Source: an uncultured Lachnospiraceae bacterium (GTDB lineage Bacteria > Bacillota > Clostridia > Lachnospirales > Lachnospiraceae). Taken from it: a DNA stretch of 7,772 bases. Under the pieces are notes generated by a model. It saw nothing but the letters and a program-made list of their open reading frames with translations. It did no database searches and was not told the origin of the DNA. The stretch covers positions 1 through 7,772 of the forward strand of contig CADBRG010000094.1 of assembly GCA_902797015.1 (NCBI GenBank), written 5' to 3'. The position numbers and the translations under genes are program-made. The first letter of the stretch is position 1. Each line of letters opens with the position of its first letter. Shown piece after piece: positions 1-5,996 of the stretch.

Positions 1-360
1 CGGGTCTACCTGCAGAAGGGGGTGATGCAGGGCGAACAGGCACAGGAGGAAGAGGCGTTTGTTGTTTCCGAACACGGGAATACGACGCTGGGTATCATCC
101 TGACAAATGCAGCGTTTTCAAAAGCTGACTGCACCCGTCTGGCAAAAATGGCCGGGATTGCTTTCCCTCGCTGTATCGCACCCGTGAACACGCCGGCGGA
201 CGGCGATACGGTGTATGCGGTCTCACTTGGACAGGGGGTAAAAGCAGACCTTACGATGGTCGGAACCTTTGCTGCAGATGTTCTGGAAGAGGCAATCGTG
301 GACGCGGTAAAAAGTGCCGCGATGGAAGATGAAGAATATCTGAATCAACTCAATATATAA
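1..360 (+). CDS. P1 family peptidase (DmpA/S58, L-aminopeptidase/D-esterase-like), C-terminal part
   Basis: The reading frame is open from base 1, so this is the last 119 residues of a gene whose start lies left of the window. The GTG/ATG at 22-27 are internal. The sequence matches the C-terminal part of P1/DmpA N-terminal-nucleophile peptidases. It has a GNTTLGIILTNA stretch, then a helix with KADCTRLAKMAG, then the conserved APVNTPADGDTVYAVSLG segment. In DmpA the precursor cuts itself before a serine that becomes the nucleophile. Aligning by eye, the equivalent here is Thr28 of the visible part (codon 82-84), so cleavage would fall between Asn27 and Thr28, leaving a beta chain of about 92 residues. 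The substrate is unknown; family members remove N-terminal residues from small peptides or amides. The family call is firm, the cleavage site is inference. The gene ends at a TAA that runs into the A-rich arm of the terminator. Confidence 0.85.
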   Translation, partial: RVYLQKGVMQGEQAQEEEAFVVSEHGNTTLGIILTNAAFSKADCTRLAKMAGIAFPRCIAPVNTPADGDTVYAVSLGQGVKADLTMVGTFAADVLEEAIVDAVKSAAMEDEEYLNQLNI

Positions 361-397
361 AAAAAGGCCTGCAAGTTTTGCTACTTGCAGGTCTTTT
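361..397. terminator. Bidirectional rho-independent terminator
   Basis: A 10-bp stem (366-375 with 384-393, one G.U pair) encloses an 8-nt loop. It is flanked by an A-run (359-365) and a T-run (394-397), so the hairpin carries a U-tract on either strand. The seven-T tract on the minus strand is the stronger one. It lies between the peptidase gene (+) and the small cysteine-containing gene (-), which converge here, and can end both. Confidence 0.85.
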
Positions 398-409
398 ATG
401 TTTGAACGA

Positions 410-691
410 TTATTTAATCTCAAGTGAATCGATCGCAACCAGGATCTCATCATCGTTCATCTCGTAGAAATCCGGAATGGTAATCGTGCCGCCCTTCTGG
501 GAAGCTTCCAGGACTTTTTCATACAGACGTACGGAAAGGTCATGCGGCAGCTGGATGCCAACCGGTACCTGATCGCCTGTGGCTGTGATGATCATAACCT
601 GATCCATCTTCATCGGCTTTAAGATGCATCCTGTACAATTGGTGAAAAACTGCATCGGTTTGTTGCAATCGCAAATAGAAAATGTATTCAT
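410..691 (-). CDS. Unrecognised small protein with four N-terminal cysteines
   Basis: This gene encodes 93 residues. ATG is at 691-689, preceded by a full AGGAGGT Shine-Dalgarno (plus-strand 700-706) at 8-nt spacing, and the stop is TAA. I do not recognise the family. The N-terminus carries Cys7, Cys9, Cys19 and Cys22 (CDC, then NCTGC), a spacing that could bind one metal ion or form disulfides. The rest looks like a small alpha/beta domain: a hydrophobic strand (DQVMIITATGDQVPVGIQL), a predicted helix (LSVRLYEKVLEAS), a strand (GTITIPDFYEM) and an acidic C-terminal helix ending LEIK. It has no signal peptide or membrane segment. It has its own promoter and terminator, so it is probably expressed alone. 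A real gene is well supported by the RBS, TATAAT promoter and terminator; its function is unknown. Confidence 0.8.
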   Translation of the reverse strand: MNTFSICDCNKPMQFFTNCTGCILKPMKMDQVMIITATGDQVPVGIQLPHDLSVRLYEKVLEASQKGGTITIPDFYEMNDDEILVAIDSLEIK

Positions 692-699
692 ATCTTATT

Positions 700-757
700 A
701 CCTCCTAAAAATCTAAACGCTGTTCCTATAAATGATAACGGAGCAGTTTAATTTTTA
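700..757 (-). promoter_or_regulatory. AU-rich leader hairpin abutting the RBS of the small Cys protein gene
   Basis: On the minus-strand transcript, bases 757-746 (TAAAAATTAAAC) pair with 718-706 (GTTTAGATTTTTA): 12 base pairs with one bulged G (base 713). The enclosed loop is 27 nt, and its ends (GCT/AGC) can extend the stem. The 3' arm runs straight into the Shine-Dalgarno (706-700), so a folded leader would crowd or shield the ribosome site. The pairing is read directly from sequence; a regulatory or temperature-sensitive role is inference. Confidence 0.45.
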
Positions 758-768
758 AAACCATGGCT

Positions 769-790
769 ATTATAGCACGGAGGAATTGGA
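769..790 (-). promoter_or_regulatory. Sigma-A-type promoter for the small Cys protein gene
   Basis: On the minus strand there is a perfect TATAAT (plus 774-769) with an upstream TG one base away, forming an extended -10. A weak TTGTAT lies 16 bp upstream, at the position of a -35. Transcription would start near 762, giving a leader of about 70 nt that includes the hairpin described at 700-757. Confidence 0.65.
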
Positions 791-860
791 ATACAAGTAG
801 TGACAAATAAGTGTCTGTCGGTGTTTTGTGAAACTATCATTTTCCTGTGCCGAAAGAATA

Positions 861-869
861 TGATATACT
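861..869 (+). promoter_or_regulatory. Extended -10 promoter for tex
   Basis: TGATATACT forms an extended -10 element (TG, one base, TATACT at 864-869). The -35 region (about 841-846, TTTCCT) is a poor match, as is common when the TG extension is present. The predicted start near 876 gives a leader of roughly 47 nt before the tex ATG. It is divergent from the promoter at 769-790, with about 90 bp between the two -10 boxes. Confidence 0.6.
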
Positions 870-880
870 ATGTCGTCAGG

Positions 881-918
881 GGAGAATGAAAACACGGGAT
901 TCTCCTGAACAAAGGAGG
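881..918 (+). promoter_or_regulatory. Two alternative hairpins in the tex leader
   Basis: GGAGAAT (881-887) is complementary to ATTCTCC (899-905), a 7-bp stem with an 11-nt loop. TCTCCT (901-906) can instead pair with AGGAGG (913-918), the tex Shine-Dalgarno: 6 bp including one U.G, with a 6-nt loop. The two folds share bases 901-905 and exclude each other, so the first would free the ribosome site and the second would hide it. The complementarity is visible; the switch idea is inference and both stems are short. Confidence 0.3.
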
Positions 919-922
919 ATGT

Positions 923-3100
923 ATGAGAGATATCACAGATGTTCTGGCAAAGGAACTGGGGCAGAAAAAAACACATGTGGAAAATGTAGTCAGACTTTTG
1001 GATGAGGGGAATACGATTCCGTTCATTGCCCGATACCGGAAGGAAATGCATGGTTCCATGGATGATACTGCCCTGCGGAATCTGGAAACGCGGCTTGTGT
1101 ACCTGCGGGGTCTGGAGGAGCGGAAAGAGGAAGTGCTCCGACTGATTGAGGAGCAGGGAAAGCTGACACCGGATTTAAAGGAAGAGATTGAAAAGGCAGA
1201 AGTGCTCCAGCGTGTGGAGGATCTCTATAAGCCGTTTAAGAAAAAGCGTGCGACCAGAGCGTCAAAGGCAAAGGAGCAGGGACTTGAGCCCCTGGCCAAT
1301 CTGATCTGGCTGCAGAAAGAAACAAAAGGTGATCCAAAGGATGTGGCAAAGTCGTATATCGATCCCGAAAAGGATGTCCCGACGGCGGAAGTCGCACTGC
1401 AGGGGGCCTGTGACATCATCGCGGAAAACATTGCGGATGATGCGGACCTGATCGGCAGACTGCGGGATAAGACCTATAAAAGCAGCCTGATCGAGACAGA
1501 AGCGGCAGATCCGGATGAAAAGACGGTTTACGATATGTATTACGGGCGAAGCGAAAAGCTCTCGAAGATTCCGAATCATCGGATCCTTGCGATCAACCGC
1601 GGAGAAAAGGAAAAGAAGCTGAAGGTAAAGGTCGCGCCGGATACGGAAGCGCTTCTTGGCATGATCGAACGGAGAGCCATCCGGAATGAGAACAGCATTT
1701 TTACAAACCTGTTAAAAGAAACCGTGGCCGATTCCTATAAGCGTCTGATCGCCCCGTCGATCGAACGGGAAATGCGAAATCTCCTGACCGAGCGTGCGGA
1801 AGCAGATGCGGTCAAAGTTTTTATGAAAAATACGGAGAGCCTTTTAATGGTTCCGCCGGTAAAGGGCGTTAAAGTTATCAGCATTGACCCCGGATACCGT
1901 ACAGGATGCAAGGTTGCGGTTCTTGATGAGACCGGAAAGCTTTTAAGCTATACCACCATCTATCCGACACCGCCCAAAAAAGATATTTCGGGAACAGAAA
2001 AAACATTACAAAAACTAATTGACAAGCATGGCTGCGATGTCATCGTGATCGGAAACGGGACCGGCTCCAGAGAGACGGAAGAAGTGGTGGCTGACTTCCT
2101 GAAAAAGAATCATCTGCAGATTCAGTATACGATCGTCAATGAGGCAGGCGCCTCGGTATATTCGGCTTCTGAGCTGGCGGCAAAGGAATACCCTGATCTG
2201 GATGTGACAACGAGGGGCGCAATGTCTCTGGGAAGACGGCTTCAGGATCCTTTGGCAGAGCTTGTTAAGATCGATCCGAAGCACATCGGCGTGGGGCAGT
2301 ATCAGCATGATATCAATCAGAAAGAGCTGGAGCAGGGGCTGACCGGTGTGGTGGAAACCTGTGTTAACCGTGTCGGCGTAGATCTGAATACGGCGTCACC
2401 GGCCCTGCTTTCCTATGTGGCAGGCATCACCGGACCGATCGCAAACAATATCGTTGCTTACCGTGAGGAAAAGGGTAGATTCCTAAGCCGGAGAGAGCGC
2501 CTAAAAGTCCCGCGGTTAGGACCGAAAGCATATGAGCAGTGTGCAGGTTTCCTGCGGATTTCAGACGGGACGGAAGTTCTGGACGCGACGGGCGTTCATC
2601 CGGAGTCTTATGAGATCGCGCGCACCATCATGGATAAAACAGGCATTGCAAAGGAGCAGATCACAGCAGGCGGTGTGCCTGATGTGGAGCAGAAAGTACA
2701 AGGCACCTATCCTGCCGGGAAGCTTTCTGAAAGTATCGCGAAGATGGCAAAAGATCTTGGCGTCGGGGAGCCGACACTCCATGATATCATCGAAGAATTA
2801 AAGAAACCCGGCAGGGACCCCAGAGAGGATGCACCGCCGGTGATCTTCAGAAGTGATGTTACGAGCTTTGAGGACCTTAAGGAAGGCATGGAGCTCTCCG
2901 GAACCGTACGAAACGTCGTTGATTTCGGTGCGTTTGTGGACATCGGGGTCAAGCATGATGGTCTGGTGCATATTTCAAAAATGAGTAAAAAATTCATCAA
3001 TCATCCGATGGATGTCGTATCGATCGGAGATACCGTGAAGGTGAAGATCTTATCTGTTGATCATGAGAAGAAAAAGATCTCATTGTCGATGATTGACTGA
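923..3100 (+). CDS. tex: Tex family RNA-binding transcription accessory protein
   Basis: This gene encodes 725 residues, the normal length for Tex. Tex is a cytoplasmic nucleic-acid-binding protein related to eukaryotic Spt6; it affects transcription, and its exact biochemical role in Firmicutes is not settled. Domains in order are: an N-terminal helical region with the hallmark LLDEGNTIPFIARYRKE (about residues 25-41); a YqgF/RNase H-like fold beginning near residue 317 with IDPGYRTG (Asp322) and later VIGNGTGSRETE; a GQYQHDINQ segment; helix-hairpin-helix motifs (about 478-550, NRVGVDLNTAS and YREEKGRFLSRREL-like sequence); and a C-terminal S1 RNA-binding domain (about 653-723, GTVRNVVDFGAFVDIG and GLVHISKMS). 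The start is supported by AGGAGG at 913-918, although the 4-nt spacing is short. No terminator follows, so it may be transcribed together with the two downstream genes. Confidence 0.96.
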   Translation: MRDITDVLAKELGQKKTHVENVVRLLDEGNTIPFIARYRKEMHGSMDDTALRNLETRLVYLRGLEERKEEVLRLIEEQGKLTPDLKEEIEKAEVLQRVEDLYKPFKKKRATRASKAKEQGLEPLANLIWLQKETKGDPKDVAKSYIDPEKDVPTAEVALQGACDIIAENIADDADLIGRLRDKTYKSSLIETEAADPDEKTVYDMYYGRSEKLSKIPNHRILAINRGEKEKKLKVKVAPDTEALLGMIERRAIRNENSIFTNLLKETVADSYKRLIAPSIEREMRNLLTERAEADAVKVFMKNTESLLMVPPVKGVKVISIDPGYRTGCKVAVLDETGKLLSYTTIYPTPPKKDISGTEKTLQKLIDKHGCDVIVIGNGTGSRETEEVVADFLKKNHLQIQYTIVNEAGASVYSASELAAKEYPDLDVTTRGAMSLGRRLQDPLAELVKIDPKHIGVGQYQHDINQKELEQGLTGVVETCVNRVGVDLNTASPALLSYVAGITGPIANNIVAYREEKGRFLSRRERLKVPRLGPKAYEQCAGFLRISDGTEVLDATGVHPESYEIARTIMDKTGIAKEQITAGGVPDVEQKVQGTYPAGKLSESIAKMAKDLGVGEPTLHDIIEELKKPGRDPREDAPPVIFRSDVTSFEDLKEGMELSGTVRNVVDFGAFVDIGVKHDGLVHISKMSKKFINHPMDVVSIGDTVKVKILSVDHEKKKISLSMID

Positions 3101-3149
3101 TGGCGTAGTCAGATTCAGTCGTCGGCAAAAAGATTTGTAAGGAGTAATT

Positions 3150-3740
3150 ATGGGCAGACAATTCTGGAAGCCGGGCAATATGCTGTATCCGCTGCCATGT
3201 GCGATGGTCACGGTGCAGCGGCCGGGAGAAAAACCGAATATCATAACCATCGCCTGGACAGGCACCGTTTGCACGGACCCTGCAATGGTCTATATCTCGG
3301 TACGGCCTTCCCGTTATTCGTATGACATCATCAAAGAGACCGGTGAATTTGTAATCAATCTGACAACAGATGAACTGGTACGCGCGGCTGATTTCTGTGG
3401 TGTAAGATCAGGCAGAGACATTGATAAATTCGAAGCCTGTAAACTGACGCCGATCCCGTCGAAGGAAGTGGCGGTGCCGGCGATCGCAGAGAGCCCCGTG
3501 GCGATCGAATGCAGGGTCGAGAAGTGCATCCCGCTCGGGTCACATGACATGTTTCTGGCAAAGGTCCTGGCAGTATCGATCGATGACAGCTACATGGATG
3601 AAAAGAGCAAGTTCCATCTGAATAAGACCGGTATCGTCGCATATTCTCATGGGGAATATTTCGAGCTGGGCAAACGGGACGGAAGCTTTGGATATAGTGT
3701 GAGAAAGAAACGTACGAAGAAAAAGGAGAAGAAAAAATGA
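3150..3740 (+). CDS. Flavin reductase family protein (flavoredoxin-like, FMN-binding split barrel)
   Basis: This gene encodes 196 residues. It matches the DIM6/NTAB flavin reductase-like family: NMLYPLPCAMVTVQ at the N-terminus, then PNIITIAWTGTVCTDPAMVYISVRP, then GEFVINLTTDELVRAADFCGVRSGRDIDKF, and a distal LGSHDMFLAKVLAVSID strand. These are the FMN-binding split-barrel elements. Members act as flavoredoxins or NAD(P)H:flavin oxidoreductases in the cytoplasm; the partner and substrate here cannot be told. The RBS AAGGAG (3139-3144) lies 5 nt before the ATG. The gene sits 49 nt after tex without a terminator, and its TGA overlaps the deoC start as ATGA. The last 12 residues (codons from 3702) include ten Lys/Arg, an odd charged tail outside the barrel whose A-rich codons also contain the deoC Shine-Dalgarno. 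Confidence 0.9.
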   Translation: MGRQFWKPGNMLYPLPCAMVTVQRPGEKPNIITIAWTGTVCTDPAMVYISVRPSRYSYDIIKETGEFVINLTTDELVRAADFCGVRSGRDIDKFEACKLTPIPSKEVAVPAIAESPVAIECRVEKCIPLGSHDMFLAKVLAVSIDDSYMDEKSKFHLNKTGIVAYSHGEYFELGKRDGSFGYSVRKKRTKKKEKKK

Positions 3741-4381
3741 CAAACCAGGAATTGTTTTCCTATGTGGATCATACAGCATTAAAAGCATTTACTACATGGG
3801 CAGAAATCGAGAAGCTCTGTAAGGAGGCTGTGGAATACGGCATGGCATCGGTCTGCATTCCGAGCGGCTATATCAAACGGGCGCATGAAGCATTTCCGGA
3901 ATTAAATCTTTGCACCGTGATCGGTTTCCCGCTGGGTAACTGCAGCACCGGGGCGAAGGTTGCGGAAGCGAAGCAGGCGCTCGCAGACGGCGCAAACGAG
4001 ATCGATATGGTCATCAATATCGGGATGGTCAAAAACGGCGAATTCGACGCGTGTACGGATGAGATCCGTGCACTGCGTGATGCGACGCAGGGGCATATCC
4101 TGAAGGTGATCATCGAAACCTGCTATCTGACAGAAGAAGAAAAGATCTGCATGTGCAAAGCCGTGACAGAAGCAGGTGCTGATTTCATCAAAACCTCGAC
4201 GGGATTCGGCACAGGCGGTGCGACGCTTGCAGATGTCAATCTGATGAGGGAGCATATCGGAAAAAATGTGAAGATCAAAGCATCCGGCGGGATCCGGACA
4301 AAAGAAGAGATGGAAGCGTATATCGCAGCCGGTTGCAGCAGAATCGGCACGAGCGGTGCGATCGCGATGCTAAAGAAATAA
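3737..4381 (+). CDS. deoC: Deoxyribose-phosphate aldolase
   Basis: This gene encodes 214 residues, typical for the short bacterial DeoC type. The enzyme splits 2-deoxy-D-ribose 5-phosphate into glyceraldehyde 3-phosphate and acetaldehyde, the last step of deoxynucleoside catabolism, using a class I (Schiff base) TIM barrel. Visible active-site elements are VDHTALK (residues 10-16), EIDMVINIG with Asp90 (E. coli Asp102), FIKTSTG with the Schiff-base Lys152 (E. coli Lys167), and IKASGGIRT with Lys181 (E. coli Lys201). All are intact. The ATG overlaps the upstream stop (ATGA), and AAGGAG at 3723-3728 sits 8 nt ahead inside the previous gene, so translational coupling is likely. No other deo genes (deoA, deoB, deoD) are in the window. 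A strong terminator follows. Confidence 0.96.
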   Translation: MTNQELFSYVDHTALKAFTTWAEIEKLCKEAVEYGMASVCIPSGYIKRAHEAFPELNLCTVIGFPLGNCSTGAKVAEAKQALADGANEIDMVINIGMVKNGEFDACTDEIRALRDATQGHILKVIIETCYLTEEEKICMCKAVTEAGADFIKTSTGFGTGGATLADVNLMREHIGKNVKIKASGGIRTKEEMEAYIAAGCSRIGTSGAIAMLKK

Positions 4382-4386
4382 AACCA

Positions 4387-4423
4387 AAAGGTCCGCAAAC
4401 GGCAATGCCGTCTGCGGACCTTT
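4387..4423. terminator. Strong bidirectional terminator between deoC and the AGCS gene
   Basis: A perfect 11-bp stem (4387-4397 with 4413-4423, AAAGGTCCGCA/TGCGGACCTTT) continues after one A.C mismatch into five more pairs (4399-4403 with 4407-4411) and a 3-nt loop. T-rich sequence follows on the plus strand (TTTGTATTTG) and on the minus strand (CCTTTTGGTTTTA). It lies 6 nt after the deoC stop and 19 nt from the stop of the convergent symporter gene, so it can end both transcripts. Confidence 0.9.
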
Positions 4424-4441
4424 GTATTTGTATCATGCTGG

Positions 4442-5854
4442 CTATACCCAGTATTCCAGGTTGTCGGTCTTTAGCCCGATGTTTTTGGCAAGGAATACAG
4501 GATCTTTCCCTTCTTTCCGTTGTCGTTCATAATCCTTTGCAGCCTTAACTGCCGTGCCGCCCATAATAACACAGGCAGGGATGTTTATGATCGCCATGCC
4601 GCCCATCGTGATATCGGCGATTGCCCAGGCAGCATCCATTGGTGTAAGTGCACCCAGGAAGACGACTGCTGCACAGATGATCCGGAAGGTGATCATGAAT
4701 TTCTTGCCCGGCAGCTTATCGTGATTTAAGAAGGTCAGGCCGGTATCGACATAGTACAGGTTTCCGACCAGGGTCGTGAAGGCAAACAGCACCATCGCGA
4801 CCGTGATAAATAATGGCCCGAATGTCCCTAGCGCGGTTTGCAGTGATTGCTGTACATACGGTGCGCCGGCAAGCTCTGCTGTCGGAGCAACGCCTGAGCA
4901 GAGGCACATGATTGCGGATGCGGTGCACAGGAAGATTGTGTCGATGGTAACAGAAACGACTGCTACAAGACCCTGTTTGCAGGGGTGTGAAACATCTGCA
5001 GCAGCAGCGGCATGCGGTGCGGAACCAACGCCGGCTTCGTTTGAGTACAGGCCTCGCTTGATACCATAGACCATGCAGGAACCGGCGATACCGCCGCCGA
5101 TCGCCTTAAAGTCAAATGCATCGGTAAAGATCATCTGGATCACATGCGGCAGGAAGCCGATGTTCATAAACAGAACGACCAGTGCGATCGCAACATATGC
5201 AAAGCCCATGATCGGAACGATAACTTCTGTCGTTCTTACAATTCGTTTGCCACCGCCGAGGATACAGATCAGGAGTACAACTGCAAGGATACCGCCGATG
5301 ATTGCCGGCGATGTGCTCGGATTGTAGAAGCTGTAACCGGAAAAGGTAGACTGCAGGTTATAGGAGCAAAGCATGTTAAAACCGAATCCATAAGTCAGGA
5401 TCAGGAAAATAACAAACGCAATCGAGAGTGGTTTGCTTTTTAATACGTCACGCAGATAATGCTCCGGTCCGCCAAAGCAGCCGACGCCGTTTTTGTTTCT
5501 CTTCTTATAGATCTGTGCCAGTGTCGTCTCGACAAATGCGGAAGCACTGCCAAGGATCGCCAGAACCCACATCCAGAATACAGCACCCGGTCCGCCGAGG
5601 CAGATCGCAGTGGATACACCGATGATGTTTCCGGTACCAACGCGGGAAGCGGTTGAAACCATCAATGCCTGAAAGGAGGAAACCGCGCCGTCTTCGCTCG
5701 GCTTTTCCATAATAACCTTCCACGCATTCGGGAATAATCTGATTTGGATAAACTTGGTCCGTACGCTGAACAGGATACCTGCAATGGCAAGCACCAGGAT
5801 CAGGATCGGATAATACAATACGCCATCAATCTTGTTTAAAATATCAACTAACAT
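4442..5854 (-). CDS. Alanine/glycine:cation symporter family protein (AGCS)
   Basis: This gene encodes 470 residues, a usual length for AGCS (TC 2.A.25) carriers, which take up alanine and/or glycine with Na+ or H+ across the cytoplasmic membrane. The family signature GGPGAVFWMWVLAILG is at residues 87-102, preceded by GTGNIIGV (73-80), which lines the substrate site in the family. Also present are CFGGPEHYL (126-134), GGGKRI (200-205) and SNEAGVGSAPHAAAAA (271-286), the conserved loop. About eleven hydrophobic segments are apparent, beginning with residues 13-30. A charged C-terminal tail (about 437-470) is cytoplasmic in the family. The start ATG (5854-5852) has GAAGGGA (plus 5861-5867) 6 nt upstream. 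Alanine versus glycine preference and the coupling ion cannot be read from sequence. The gene stands alone, divergent from the gene at 5997. Confidence 0.95.
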   Translation of the reverse strand: MLVDILNKIDGVLYYPILILVLAIAGILFSVRTKFIQIRLFPNAWKVIMEKPSEDGAVSSFQALMVSTASRVGTGNIIGVSTAICLGGPGAVFWMWVLAILGSASAFVETTLAQIYKKRNKNGVGCFGGPEHYLRDVLKSKPLSIAFVIFLILTYGFGFNMLCSYNLQSTFSGYSFYNPSTSPAIIGGILAVVLLICILGGGKRIVRTTEVIVPIMGFAYVAIALVVLFMNIGFLPHVIQMIFTDAFDFKAIGGGIAGSCMVYGIKRGLYSNEAGVGSAPHAAAAADVSHPCKQGLVAVVSVTIDTIFLCTASAIMCLCSGVAPTAELAGAPYVQQSLQTALGTFGPLFITVAMVLFAFTTLVGNLYYVDTGLTFLNHDKLPGKKFMITFRIICAAVVFLGALTPMDAAWAIADITMGGMAIINIPACVIMGGTAVKAAKDYERQRKEGKDPVFLAKNIGLKTDNLEYWV

Positions 5855-5900
5855 AAATCATCCCTTCTAAAATGCAAGATTGTGCGACTAAAAATGCACG

Positions 5901-5942
5901 AAAACAGTATACCATAAGCAGTGACCAAATGGGAACTGTTTT
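5901..5942. repeat. Spaced 8-bp inverted repeat, possible operator
   Basis: AAAACAGT (5901-5908) and ACTGTTTT (5935-5942) are exact inverted copies separated by 26 bp (34 bp centre to centre, about three helical turns). The left copy overlaps the symporter -10. The right copy falls at the expected -35 position of the gene at 5997 and just upstream of the symporter -35 position. This placement would suit a regulator acting on both divergent promoters. No regulator gene is visible nearby, so the operator role is inference. Confidence 0.4.
5906..5914 (-). promoter_or_regulatory. Extended -10 promoter for the AGCS symporter gene
   Basis: On the minus strand the sequence reads TGGTATACT (plus 5914-5906), an extended -10 with TATACT. 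No good -35 is seen 16-18 bp upstream. The predicted start near 5899 gives a leader of about 45 nt, too short for a glycine riboswitch. One arm of the inverted repeat at 5901-5942 overlaps this -10. Confidence 0.55.
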
Positions 5943-5956
5943 TCTACTTACACCTG

Positions 5957-5965
5957 TGGTAAACT
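5957..5965 (+). promoter_or_regulatory. Candidate extended -10 promoter for the 152-residue protein gene
   Basis: TGGTAAACT gives a TG-extended -10 (TAAACT at 5960-5965). The -35 region (about 5937-5942, TGTTTT) is weak. The start would be near 5971, leaving a leader of about 25 nt before the ATG at 5997. Confidence 0.4.
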
Positions 5966-5996
5966 GGGAAAAAGCACATGCAGGGAGGAAAATGGC

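Noticed and set aside
802..819. GACA/TGTC short repeats between the divergent promoters as an operator.
   Set aside because: Four-base matches are expected by chance and do not overlap either -10 box.
2019..2047. TTGACA inside tex as an internal promoter.
   Set aside because: No TATAAT-like box lies 16-18 bp downstream, and the bases are explained by coding.
3095..3120. GACTGA/TCAGTC inverted repeat after tex as a terminator.
   Set aside because: Only 6 bp with a 14-nt loop and no U-tract; read-through into the next gene is more likely.
5855..5900. Glycine riboswitch upstream of the AGCS gene, common for such carriers.
   Set aside because: The leader is only about 45 nt from the predicted start and shows no glycine aptamer features.
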